From DATKPA01 sp051955985 (lineage in GTDB: Bacteria; Planctomycetota; Phycisphaerae; WQYP01): a stretch of 64,000 nucleotides of DNA. Every line of letters begins with the position of its first letter. Within the stretch, counting starts at the first letter, position 1. The notes beneath the pieces are model-generated. The model did no database searches, was not told the DNA's origin, and saw nothing but the letters and a program-made list of their open reading frames with translations. The position numbers and the translations under genes were made by a program. The stretch is from assembly GCA_051955985.1 (NCBI GenBank), contig JBQCGD010000170.1, positions 28,423 to 92,422 on the forward strand, in the 5' to 3' direction. Shown piece after piece: positions 51,132-59,666 of the stretch.

Positions 51132-51378
51132 GGAACGATCCTTTTTTTCAGGCCTGCGGCAAAGCGGGAATTGTACGCGGAAAAAAGCCCTTCCGTCACC
51201 CATCACGACAATGCAACACCAACCCCCCGCACTGCCCTGATTCGGTAGCGCGGGTGATAATCCCCGCCCTCCCAGCATCGCGGCCCCCGAATTCATCGCG
51301 GGTGGGAAAAAGCCCCCAGGTTACCAAAGTCGCCCCAGGTTCCAGACGATGATCCCACGGAGTTTAATTGGGAGCCTC

Positions 51379-52011
51379 ATGGGCCTGAGCCTGAACCAGA
51401 TCAAACGCGACTTCGCCAAGCATCGCAAAAAAAGCGCCGTGCTCGGCGTCCTCTCCCTCGTCATGGTCGGCCTCTTCGTCAAGGCTTACTTCGAGCTCAA
51501 GCCCCAGGCCGCCGCCGCACTCCCTGTGACCGAAACCCCCGCCGGCGCCGCCTCCGCCGCCGTCACTGGCGAAGAAGCCGCCGCCAACCCCGAAGAAAAA
51601 CTCGCGCAGTCCCGCGAACTCTGGAAAGTGATGCGCGAAAAGCGCGGCCTCGATGATGCCGTCGCCTTCAAATTTGAGCCCTCCTATTTCCCCATCGATC
51701 CCACCCGCCGCGCTCTCGAGGCCGACCACGTCGTCCCCGAGACCCCGCGCGTCGCTGCCACCTCCGACGAGGTCCTCCGCGAAATGCGCGAACGGGAAAT
51801 CCGGGAACAGGCCCGCGGGCTGGTGGTCAAATCCACCGTCGTGGGGAATGCCACCAGCAGACCGGTGGCCGTCATCAACGAACACATTCTGAGCGTCGGA
51901 GATGTGATCTCCGGCTTCACCATTACAGCGATACAGGCGCGCGAAGTGGATTTCAAGAAGGACGGCGTAACCCTGGCGGTCAAGATGGCCGACAACGGAC
52001 CTGTGCAGTAA
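51379..52011 (+). CDS. PilP/GspC-like pilus or secretion assembly protein
   Basis: 210 aa. One N-terminal helix (SAVLGVLSLVMVGLFVKAYF) after a basic cytoplasmic tail (QIKRDFAKHRKKS), an Ala/Glu-rich linker, then a C-terminal HR-like domain: AVINEHILSVGDVISGFTITAIQ and FKKDGVTLAVKM, the pattern of GspC/PilP domains that bind the secretin. GGGAG is four bases before the ATG at 51379. 42 bases before the secretin gene, so co-transcribed with it. Confidence 0.72.
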   Translation: MGLSLNQIKRDFAKHRKKSAVLGVLSLVMVGLFVKAYFELKPQAAAALPVTETPAGAASAAVTGEEAAANPEEKLAQSRELWKVMREKRGLDDAVAFKFEPSYFPIDPTRRALEADHVVPETPRVAATSDEVLREMREREIREQARGLVVKSTVVGNATSRPVAVINEHILSVGDVISGFTITAIQAREVDFKKDGVTLAVKMADNGPVQ

Positions 52012-52053
52012 TCAGGCCTTGGCCGCGACCCCGAAGCAAAAAAGGAGCATGTC

Positions 52054-54096
52054 ATGAAAGATCTGAAAAAACTGTTGAGCACGGGGTGCGTTTTTTTATG
52101 CCTTGGTGGGTGGGTCTGTGACGGTCAGGCAAGAGCGGATGACTCCGCCGCTGCCTCCAAAGACGCTGTGATCGATGCCGCCGTCGCCGCCGCCGCTCAG
52201 CCCGGCGCCACCGGCAACAATACCCCCGCCGAAAATACCCCCACCACCAATCCCGCCGTCGAAAATACCCCCGCCGTCAACCCCGGCGGCGACAACACCG
52301 CGGCGCCCACCGCTGCGCCCACCACCGAGCCCGCCGCTGGCACCTCCACCAACCTCAATTCCGCCGTCGTCAACGTCGGCGTCGATGGCATGGTCGAACA
52401 GTTCAACGCCCAGGACCTCGACATCAACACCGCCCTCCACTTCCTCTCCCTCCAGTCCCACCGCAACATCATCGCTTCCAAGGAAGTCAAAGGCACCGTC
52501 ACCGCCAACCTCTACAACGTCACCTTCCAGGAAGCCCTCGAAGCCCTCCTCCGCCCCAATGGCTTCGACTACATCGAAAAAGGCAACTTCATCTACGTCT
52601 ACACCCAAAAGGAACTCGACGAAATCCGCAAGCGCGACCGCCACTCCGTCAACCGCGTCTACCGCCTCCACTATGTGAACGCCACCGACGCACTCGCCCT
52701 CATCAAGCCCATGCTCTCCAGCACCGGCACCTACGCCATCACCCCGCCTGAAGTCTCCGGCCTCCCCACCGGCATCTCCGACACCGGCGGCATGAACTAC
52801 GCCACTGATGACACCCTCGTCATCAACGATTACCCCGAAAACCTCAGCGACATCGACAAGGCCCTCAAGGACATCGATGTCCGTCCCAAGCAGGTCCTCA
52901 TCGAATCCACCATCCTCAATGCCCAGCTCCAGGATGACAACGCCCTCGGCGTCGACTTCATCAGCCTCTCCGGCGTTAACTTCGCCAACCTCCTCGGCGG
53001 CTCCTTTACCAACAATTCCAGCAGCTCCAGCAGCTCCACCGGCGGCACCGGCGGCGGAACCGGTGGCACCGGTGGCACCGGCACCGTCATCAACGGCCCC
53101 AACGGCATCGCCAACTCCTTCACCACCGCCACACAGGGCCACGTCTCCACTGACTTCACATCCCAGATCCCCTCCGGCGGCCTCAGCGTCGGATTCCTCT
53201 CCAACAACGTCAGCGTCTTCGTCCGCGCTCTCGAATCCGTCACCGACACCACCGTCGTCGCCAATCCCAAGATCCTCGCACTCAACAAGCAGAAAGGCGA
53301 AGTCCACATCGGCGGTCAGCTCGGCTACCTCACCACCACCACCAGCACCACCACCACCAACCAGACTGTCCAGTTCATCGATACCGGCACCAAGCTCATC
53401 TTCCGCCCCTTCATCGGCGACGATGGCTACATCCGTATGGAAATCCACCCCGAGGATTCCTCCGGCTCGCTCGACGCCAAGGGCATCCCCCAGACCGAAA
53501 CCACCGAAGTCACCAGCAACGTCATGATCAAGGATGGCCGCACCATCGTCATCGGCGGTCTCTTCCGCGAATCCACCGTCGCCAGCCGCGGCCAGGTCCC
53601 CGTCCTCGGCAACATCCCCATCCTCGGCGTCCCCTTCCGTCGCACCAACGATTCCACCATCCGCACCGAAACCATCATCCTCATCACCCCCCACATCATC
53701 AACGATGACACCGCCCTCTACGAAGAATCCCAGAAGGAAAGCCAGGATGTCACCCGCATGATGCTCGGCAACCGCTCCGGCCTCCAGCCCTGGGGCCGCG
53801 ACCGCATCGCGCAGCTCTGGTACTCCAAGGCCCGCGACGCCGCCGACAAGGGCGACAAGTCCAAGGCCATCATGTACACCGACTGGGCACTCAACACCAA
53901 CCCCCGCTTCATCGAAGCCATCAAGCTCCGCGAAGAGCTCACCAACAAACGCGTCGAAGAAGCCACCGAAGGTTCCATCACCGGCTTCGTCCGCAACGTG
54001 CTCGCCGACGACAAGGACACCACCCCTGATACGGGCAGCTCCGGCAACTACCCCGTGGAGCCCGCCACCACAATGCCCGCTGAAGTCACCAAGTAA
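52054..54096 (+). CDS. Secretin (PilQ/GspD family)
   Basis: 680 aa. Signal peptide (LLSTGCVFLCLGG), a Pro/Asn/Ala-rich repeat section (NTPAENTPTTNPAVENTP type) to about residue 100, the STN/N-domain (about 115-195, LHFLSLQSHRNIIASKEV), a second N-domain (about 200-300), a Ser/Gly-rich loop (TGGTGGGTGGTG), and the secretin core (about 390-560: VVANPKILALNKQKGEVHIGG, IVIGGLFRESTVASRG, VPVLGNIPILGVPFR and ILITPHII). Forms the outer-membrane pore for a type IV pilus or type II-like pseudopilus. AAGGAG precedes the ATG. A C-terminal TPR-like tail (KARDAADKGDKSKAIMYTDW) is unusual. Confidence 0.9.
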   Translation: MKDLKKLLSTGCVFLCLGGWVCDGQARADDSAAASKDAVIDAAVAAAAQPGATGNNTPAENTPTTNPAVENTPAVNPGGDNTAAPTAAPTTEPAAGTSTNLNSAVVNVGVDGMVEQFNAQDLDINTALHFLSLQSHRNIIASKEVKGTVTANLYNVTFQEALEALLRPNGFDYIEKGNFIYVYTQKELDEIRKRDRHSVNRVYRLHYVNATDALALIKPMLSSTGTYAITPPEVSGLPTGISDTGGMNYATDDTLVINDYPENLSDIDKALKDIDVRPKQVLIESTILNAQLQDDNALGVDFISLSGVNFANLLGGSFTNNSSSSSSSTGGTGGGTGGTGGTGTVINGPNGIANSFTTATQGHVSTDFTSQIPSGGLSVGFLSNNVSVFVRALESVTDTTVVANPKILALNKQKGEVHIGGQLGYLTTTTSTTTTNQTVQFIDTGTKLIFRPFIGDDGYIRMEIHPEDSSGSLDAKGIPQTETTEVTSNVMIKDGRTIVIGGLFRESTVASRGQVPVLGNIPILGVPFRRTNDSTIRTETIILITPHIINDDTALYEESQKESQDVTRMMLGNRSGLQPWGRDRIAQLWYSKARDAADKGDKSKAIMYTDWALNTNPRFIEAIKLREELTNKRVEEATEGSITGFVRNVLADDKDTTPDTGSSGNYPVEPATTMPAEVTK

Positions 54097-54106
54097 ATCG
54101 ACCGAT

Positions 54107-54144
54107 AACCGGGAAGGGCGCCTCGCCCTTCCCGGTTTTTTTTT
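54107..54144 (+). terminator. Strong rho-independent terminator of the secretin gene
   Basis: Stem AACCGGGAAGGGC with complement, short loop, T9 tail. It separates the secretin from the TPR lipoprotein gene. Confidence 0.92.
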
Positions 54145-54171
54145 ATATCGCGAGCTGCGAGAGGAAGATCC

Positions 54172-55566
54172 ATGGCAAAAATCACGCGTTATCGCTCTTT
54201 GGCTTTTGCGGCAATCGCCGCCGCCCTTCTCCTGTCCACCGGCTGCGAGGACATGGGAAAAAAACAGGCCACCATGAAGCAGGAACAGTACAACCGCTGG
54301 AACGCCACCCGCCTCGGTGTGCTCCTCCAGCTCGCCCAGCAGCAATATGAAGTCGGCGACTACGACAAGTGCCGCAAAACCCTCGATGAGGCCTTCGCCA
54401 CCAAGGCCCCCTCCGCACCGCTCCACGTCCTCGCCGCCAAGGTCGAAATCGAAAAGGGCTCCCTCGAGGTCGCCGCCGACCATCTCCAGACCGCCGCTCG
54501 CATCGATCCCAACAACCCCGAACCCTTCTACCTCCTCGGCGTCGTCTACCAGCGCTGGCAGAAAAACGATGTCGCCGCCGACTACTACCAGCAGGCCTGG
54601 GACCGCAAGCCCGGCGAAGTCCTCTACATGCTCGCCGTCGTCGAAATGAAAATCAGCCTCGGCAAGCTCGATGACGCCCAGAAAATCCTCGAAGACAAAA
54701 AGGTCTATTTCGAACAGAGCGCCGCCCTCCGGATCGCCCTCGCCCGCATCGCCTCCCTCAAGAACGATCACGCCACCGCCTGCAAGTATTACCGTGATGC
54801 CGTGATCCTCCTCCCCGACGACCAGAAGGTCCGCCGCAGCTACGCCGAAGAGCTCTTCGCCGCCAAAAAATACGCCGATGCCGCCGCCGTCTTCGAAGAC
54901 CTCCGCAAAAACGCCACCGGCGAGGAAAAGGAAAGTCTCCTCCTCCTCCTCGCGGACAGCTACCTCAACATGCGCCGCCCCTTCGACTCCCGCGCCTGCC
55001 TCCAGGAAGTCGTCCGCGACAACCCCAACCACGCCGTCGCCTACCTCATGCTCGCCAAGACCTGCATAGAAACCGGCGATACCTCCATCGCCCTCGCCTC
55101 CATCCATAAGGTGCTGCAGCTCGAACCCGACAACACCAAGGCCATGATCCTCAACGCCGTCATCCAGCAGCGCCAGCGCAACTGGGCCGACTCCCGCGTC
55201 ACCCTCGAACGCGCCCTCAAGCTCACCCCCGCCGACTCCACCATCCTCTGCATGATTGGCCGCAGCGCCGAAGAACTCGGGAAAAAGAGCGAAGCCATCG
55301 CCTACTACCAGAAGGCCGTCGACGCCAACCCCAAGGACACCTGGGCCGAAGGCCTGCTTGAACGCGCCAAGGGCAGCACCTCCAGCGCGCTCAAAGCCCC
55401 CAAGCCCGTCGCCGTCGCCCCCGCGCCGGAACAGCCCGTCGCCGCCGCCCCCGCCGCAGAGCAACCTTCCCCCGAACCTGCCGAATCGGCAACCCCCGAT
55501 CACCCCGCTTCCGAAAACACCCCCGTCTCCGCCAGCGCTTCCGTCAACGAACCCCACGCCCCATAA
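54172..55566 (+). CDS. TPR-repeat lipoprotein
   Basis: 464 aa. Lipobox LSTGC with Cys25. Residues 40-410 are tandem TPRs (KCRKTLDEAFATKAPSAPLH, AADHLQTAARIDPNNPEPFYLLG, AVAYLMLAKTCIETGDTSIALASI), then a Pro/Ala-rich tail. Such lipoproteins act as PilW/PilF-type pilotins for secretin assembly, which fits its place after the secretin, though the number of repeats is larger than in PilF. Own terminator follows. Confidence 0.85.
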   Translation: MAKITRYRSLAFAAIAAALLLSTGCEDMGKKQATMKQEQYNRWNATRLGVLLQLAQQQYEVGDYDKCRKTLDEAFATKAPSAPLHVLAAKVEIEKGSLEVAADHLQTAARIDPNNPEPFYLLGVVYQRWQKNDVAADYYQQAWDRKPGEVLYMLAVVEMKISLGKLDDAQKILEDKKVYFEQSAALRIALARIASLKNDHATACKYYRDAVILLPDDQKVRRSYAEELFAAKKYADAAAVFEDLRKNATGEEKESLLLLLADSYLNMRRPFDSRACLQEVVRDNPNHAVAYLMLAKTCIETGDTSIALASIHKVLQLEPDNTKAMILNAVIQQRQRNWADSRVTLERALKLTPADSTILCMIGRSAEELGKKSEAIAYYQKAVDANPKDTWAEGLLERAKGSTSSALKAPKPVAVAPAPEQPVAAAPAAEQPSPEPAESATPDHPASENTPVSASASVNEPHAP

Positions 55567-55627
55567 CCACTCGCAAACCCGGGCCGCGGCAATCTGTCCG
55601 TGCAGCCCCTCAACATGCTCCCCCACA

Positions 55628-55659
55628 GGCCGCGATCTCCTCGCGGCCCGCCTTTTTTT
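55628..55659 (+). terminator. Rho-independent terminator of the TPR lipoprotein gene
   Basis: GGCCGCGA/TCGCGGCC eight-pair stem, 5-base loop, then CGCC and a T7 tail. Confidence 0.88.
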
Positions 55660-55756
55660 GGGGCCCTTTGGCAAAAAAAATTGACATTCTTCGAACCCGC
55701 TTCATCCACCCGTTTTGAGTGCCGATAGTACTTGGGATGTTCACCGCCGGAGGCAT

Positions 55757-57202
55757 ATGAGAGCCGCTGAAGCAAGAATTACCGTCCTCCTGTTGCTCGC
55801 CATTGGCGCTGTCCTCGGCGCTACCTGCTGGCTCGCGTTCGGTGCTGAACTCTTCAAAGGCTGGAACGTCGCCCGCGGTGCACTCATCGTCGTCGGTACT
55901 TCCGCCTGCACCGTCCTCGGCGTCCTCGGGCTCCTCCGCGAAATGCACCGCTGGCGCCAGCAGATGCTCGACCAGGCCTGCTCCTACATCCTCGAAACCA
56001 GCGGCGCCGCCGTCAACGCCCCCAAAGACCCCGAAATGAAACCCTTCATCATGCCCCTCCGCGAAAAAATCGCCGAGCTCTCCGCCAAGGCCGAAACCCT
56101 CCAGGTCCAGAAGAAAAACCTCGAAATCCAGCTCCGCCTCGCCGACGCTCAGCGACGCCAGAGCCAAATCATGATCCACGGCATCTCCGACGCCGTCCTC
56201 ATCACCGACGCCTTCGACGAACTCCTCCAGGCCAATGAAGCCGCCGGTGCCCTCTTCGGCTTCGATGTCAACGCCGCCGTCCGCAAACCCATCGCTCAGC
56301 TCCTCGGCGAAAAAACCCGCCTCGCCGCCGATATCTCCGACATGCGCCAGAACCACCTCCGCACCAACCGCCGCATGGCCGAATACGTCCTCGAAATCGA
56401 CGGCCTCCCCCGCACCTTCACCGTCACCCTCTCCTGCGTCACCGACAACGCCGACCAGTTCTCCGGCGTCGTCACCATGCTCCACGACCGCACCCGCGAA
56501 GATGAAATCTCCAAGATGAAAACCGATTTCGTCTCCCACGTCTCCCACGAACTCCGCACGCCCCTCTCCAGCATCAAGGCCTACGCCGAGCTCCTCGTCG
56601 ATGGTGAAGCCGCCGACGACAAAACCCGCAACGAGTTCTACCACATCATCCAGGCCGAGGCCGAACGCCTCTCCCGCCTCATCGACAACATCCTCAACAT
56701 CTCCCGCATCGAATCCGGCATGACCCGCGTCACCCGAAAAGCCGTCTCCCTCAACGAGGTCCTCAAGCAGGTCCTCGAAGTCGCCATGCCCTCCGCCCGC
56801 GAAAAACAGATCGCCCTCGTCGACAACGTCGTCCAGGTCTTCCACACCGTCGAAGCCGATCGCGACATGATCTACCAGGCCGCTCTCAACCTCGTCTCCA
56901 ACGCCATCAAGTACACCCCCAAGGGCGGCACCGTCAAAATCGCACTCGTCTCCGACGATTCCGCCAGCGAACTCCGCGTCCTCGTCTCCGATACCGGCGT
57001 CGGCATCCCCCCAGACGCCATGAAACACCTCTTCGAAAAATTCTTCCGCGTCGAACAACACAAATCCATGGCCAAGGGATCTGGCCTCGGCCTCAACCTC
57101 ACCCGCCAGATCATCGAAGGCATTCACAAGGGACGCATGATCGTCGAAAGCGAGCTCGGTAAGGGCTCCACCTTCGGTTTCGCTCTACCCGTCGCGGCTT
57201 GA
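55757..57202 (+). CDS. PAS-containing sensor histidine kinase
   Basis: 481 aa. Two N-terminal helices (ITVLLLLAIGAVLGATCWLAF and a second at about 35-55), a helical linker, PAS (about 125-245, ISDAVLITDAFDELLQANEA), HisKA with His264 in VSHELRTPLSSI, and HATPase with LVSNAIKYTP, DTGVGIPPDAM and GSGLGLNLTRQIIEG. GGAGG lies close before the ATG at 55757; a TTG start at 55715 is possible. First gene of the operon to 62646; the REC gene next is its probable partner. A TTGACA at 55681 may be the -35 box. Confidence 0.9.
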   Translation: MRAAEARITVLLLLAIGAVLGATCWLAFGAELFKGWNVARGALIVVGTSACTVLGVLGLLREMHRWRQQMLDQACSYILETSGAAVNAPKDPEMKPFIMPLREKIAELSAKAETLQVQKKNLEIQLRLADAQRRQSQIMIHGISDAVLITDAFDELLQANEAAGALFGFDVNAAVRKPIAQLLGEKTRLAADISDMRQNHLRTNRRMAEYVLEIDGLPRTFTVTLSCVTDNADQFSGVVTMLHDRTREDEISKMKTDFVSHVSHELRTPLSSIKAYAELLVDGEAADDKTRNEFYHIIQAEAERLSRLIDNILNISRIESGMTRVTRKAVSLNEVLKQVLEVAMPSAREKQIALVDNVVQVFHTVEADRDMIYQAALNLVSNAIKYTPKGGTVKIALVSDDSASELRVLVSDTGVGIPPDAMKHLFEKFFRVEQHKSMAKGSGLGLNLTRQIIEGIHKGRMIVESELGKGSTFGFALPVAA

Positions 57203-57219
57203 ACCGCAAAGGAACCCGT

Positions 57220-57621
57220 ATGTCTGCCAAAACGATCCTCGCTGTCGATGATGAAGCCCACATCCTCCATGTGGTCTCCCTCAAACTCCAGAATGCCGGC
57301 TTCTGCGTCGTCACCGCCAACGATGGCGAAGAAGCCTTCGAGGCCGCCACCGCCAACCCCATCGACCTCGTCATCACCGATTACCAGATGCCCGGTATGT
57401 CCGGCCTCGACCTCGCCCGTAAACTCCACGCCGAGCCCGGCCGCCGCAGCCTCCCCGTGATGCTCCTCACCGCTCACGGACTCGCCCTCGAACAGGTCGA
57501 ACTCGCCAAGTCCGGTATCACCGTCTGCCTCTCCAAGCCGTTCAGCCCCCGCGACCTGCTGAGCAAAGTAAACGAGCTTCTTGAAAAGCGCGAAGCCGCA
57601 ACGACCGCTCCCATTGTTTGA
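57220..57621 (+). CDS. Single-domain response regulator (CheY-like)
   Basis: 133 aa. TILAVDDEAHIL has the acidic pocket, LVITDYQMPGMSGLDL the phosphorylated Asp54, LLTAHG the switch Thr and LSKPFSPRDLL the Lys. No output domain, so it acts by protein contact. AAAGGA is six bases before the ATG. 17 bases after the kinase stop, so co-translated; probably phosphorylated by it. Confidence 0.94.
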   Translation: MSAKTILAVDDEAHILHVVSLKLQNAGFCVVTANDGEEAFEAATANPIDLVITDYQMPGMSGLDLARKLHAEPGRRSLPVMLLTAHGLALEQVELAKSGITVCLSKPFSPRDLLSKVNELLEKREAATTAPIV

Positions 57622-57648
57622 GCCTGTCGAATCTGAAGGACGTGCCGC

Positions 57649-59322
57649 ATGAGCAGTACTGTTGTGACATCCCGAAGCACCCACCCCAACACCACCGTGC
57701 TCGCGCGCCTGGCCGAACGCTGGCGCGCCGCCGGCGTCTTCCTCGCGTGCATGGACCGCGATGGCAACCTCCTCTGGCATGACTCCCAGATGCCGCGCGT
57801 CCTCTCCCTCTGCTTCACCGCCGACAGCGGCATCGCACAGCAGGTCCGTAAACTCCCCGACTCCGCCGGCTCCCACGTCCAGATCCACTCCCCGCTCCCC
57901 GGTTTCAAAGTCCAGCTCGCCCCAGTCGCCCGCCGCCGAAAACTCTCCGCCTGGGTCGCCATGTCCGCCCGCACCGACAACGTCCCCCCCGCCAGCGAGG
58001 AATTCGCACGCCTCGCCCACCGCGTCTCCATGGACGCCCAGGCCCTCGCCGCACAGGCCGCCAAAATCCCCCTCGTCGCACCCGCCATGTTCTCCTCCCT
58101 CGTCACCCTCGTCGAACAGATGCACGAAGACCTCCAGGGTGCCGCCACCTCCACCAACGAACTCTCCAGCGTCACCGAACAACTCACCAGCCTCTACGAG
58201 GAAATCTCACTCCTCTACAAGATCTCCTCCGGCATGCGCTTCAGCCAGAAGCCCCAGTCCTTCCTCGAGTCCGTCTGCCGCGAAGTCCAGGAAATCGGTA
58301 ACTTCCGCGCCGTCGGCGTCGCACTCGCCAACCGCGAGGACGAGTCCTCCGCACCCATCCTCGGCGACCTCACCGTCCTCCTCGGCCAGTGCCCCTTCTC
58401 CGGCTCCGAGCTCCTCTCCGCCATGCACGAACCCATCTACGACGCACTCACCGCCGGCGAAACCCAGGTCCACAACGAAATCGCCCCCGACTGCGACTGG
58501 GCTCGCCTCCGCACCTCCATCAAACGCTTCGTCTGCGTCCCACTCGAACGGGACCGCCGACCCCTCGGCATCATGATCGCCGTCGATAAAAACGACTCCT
58601 CCGAGTTCAACTCCGTCGACCTCAAGCTCCTCAACAACGTCGGCAACCAGTGCTCCATCTTCCTCGAAAACGCCGCCCTCTATCAGGACATGCAGGGCCT
58701 CTTCATGGGCGTCCTCCACGCACTCACACGCTCCATCGACGCCAAGGATGCCTACACCCGCGGCCACTCCCAGCGCGTCGCTGAACTCTCCCGCGCTCTC
58801 GCCCAGAAAATCGGCCTCCCCGATGAACAATGCGAACGCGTCTACCTCTCCGGTCTCCTCCACGATGTCGGCAAGATCGGCGTCCCCGAAGCCGTCCTCA
58901 CCAAGCCCGGCCGCCTCACCGAGGCCGAATTCGACGCCATCAAAAAACACCCCGCCATCGGCGCCCAGATCCTCGGCAACATCAAGCAGCTCCAGGACAT
59001 CATCCCCGGCGTCCTCTACCACCACGAACGCTGGGACGGCCGCGGCTACCCCTACCAGCTCGCCGGCGACAAGATCCCCCTCATGGGCCGCATCATCTGC
59101 GTCGCCGATTCCTTCGACGCCATGAGCTCTACCCGCACCTACCGCCCCGCTCTCCCCCTCGAAACCGTCCTCGCAGAAATCCAGCGCTGCGCCGGCGCCC
59201 AGTTCGATCCCCAGCTCGCTAAGGTCTTCGTCACCCTCGACTTCACCCCCTATCGCCAGGCCGTCGAGGAACAGACCGCCGCCTTGCAGGCTCTCCAGAA
59301 TCCCGAAGGAGCGCGCCAGTGA
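57649..59322 (+). CDS. GAF-HD-GYP cyclic di-GMP phosphodiesterase
   Basis: 557 aa. N-terminal variable part (1-180) with AVARRRKLSAWV-type strand, a helical region with LSSVTEQLTSLYEEISLLYKI, a GAF domain (about 200-350, FVCVPLERDRRPLGIMIAVDKND) and the HD-GYP domain (about 360-540): AYTRGHSQRVAELS, LLHDVGKIGVP with His405/Asp406, HHERWDGRGYP (Gly466-Pro468) and ADSFDAMSS. All metal residues and the GYP are present, so active c-di-GMP hydrolysis is expected. AAGGA before the ATG. The next gene starts inside its stop codon. Confidence 0.94.
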   Translation: MSSTVVTSRSTHPNTTVLARLAERWRAAGVFLACMDRDGNLLWHDSQMPRVLSLCFTADSGIAQQVRKLPDSAGSHVQIHSPLPGFKVQLAPVARRRKLSAWVAMSARTDNVPPASEEFARLAHRVSMDAQALAAQAAKIPLVAPAMFSSLVTLVEQMHEDLQGAATSTNELSSVTEQLTSLYEEISLLYKISSGMRFSQKPQSFLESVCREVQEIGNFRAVGVALANREDESSAPILGDLTVLLGQCPFSGSELLSAMHEPIYDALTAGETQVHNEIAPDCDWARLRTSIKRFVCVPLERDRRPLGIMIAVDKNDSSEFNSVDLKLLNNVGNQCSIFLENAALYQDMQGLFMGVLHALTRSIDAKDAYTRGHSQRVAELSRALAQKIGLPDEQCERVYLSGLLHDVGKIGVPEAVLTKPGRLTEAEFDAIKKHPAIGAQILGNIKQLQDIIPGVLYHHERWDGRGYPYQLAGDKIPLMGRIICVADSFDAMSSTRTYRPALPLETVLAEIQRCAGAQFDPQLAKVFVTLDFTPYRQAVEEQTAALQALQNPEGARQ

Positions 59323-59654
59323 ATATCCGCTGCGAAGATTACGATCACGTCACCGTCGTCGGCATTTCCGGCGAATTCAATGCCGACGCCACCGAAAACT
59401 TCCGTAAGCAGATCGACGAACGCCTCCAGAAAAAAGTGCGCTTCTTCGTCGTCGACCTCGAACAAACCACCTTCATCGATTCCAAGGGACTCGAATCACT
59501 CCTCTGGGTCCAGCAGCAATGTGATGAACACCTCGGCCAGGTCCGCCTCTGCAAGCCCGACGAAACCTGCCGCAAAATCCTCCAGGTGACGCGACTCGAT
59601 GGCCGTTTCGATGTGTTTGCCGATGTCACTGAAGCCGTCAAGACCATGCGATAA
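59319..59654 (+). CDS. STAS-domain anti-sigma factor antagonist-like protein
   Basis: 111 aa. HVTVVGISGEFNADATENFRK and FFVVDLEQTTFIDSKGLESLLW are STAS signatures; Ser55 in FIDSKG is where SpoIIAA-type proteins are phosphorylated. Begins at GTG overlapping the TGA of the HD-GYP gene (GTGA). A partner switch kinase would be expected; none is adjacent. Confidence 0.88.
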   Translation: MNIRCEDYDHVTVVGISGEFNADATENFRKQIDERLQKKVRFFVVDLEQTTFIDSKGLESLLWVQQQCDEHLGQVRLCKPDETCRKILQVTRLDGRFDVFADVTEAVKTMR

Positions 59655-59666
59655 GCGGATGCCAAC

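Noticed and set aside
52096..55674. A 1192-aa open frame on the minus strand opposite the secretin and TPR genes
   Set aside because: It is Gly/Asp/Glu/Val-rich, has no domain, and arises because the plus-strand genes use codons ending in C. The plus-strand genes carry clear family motifs.
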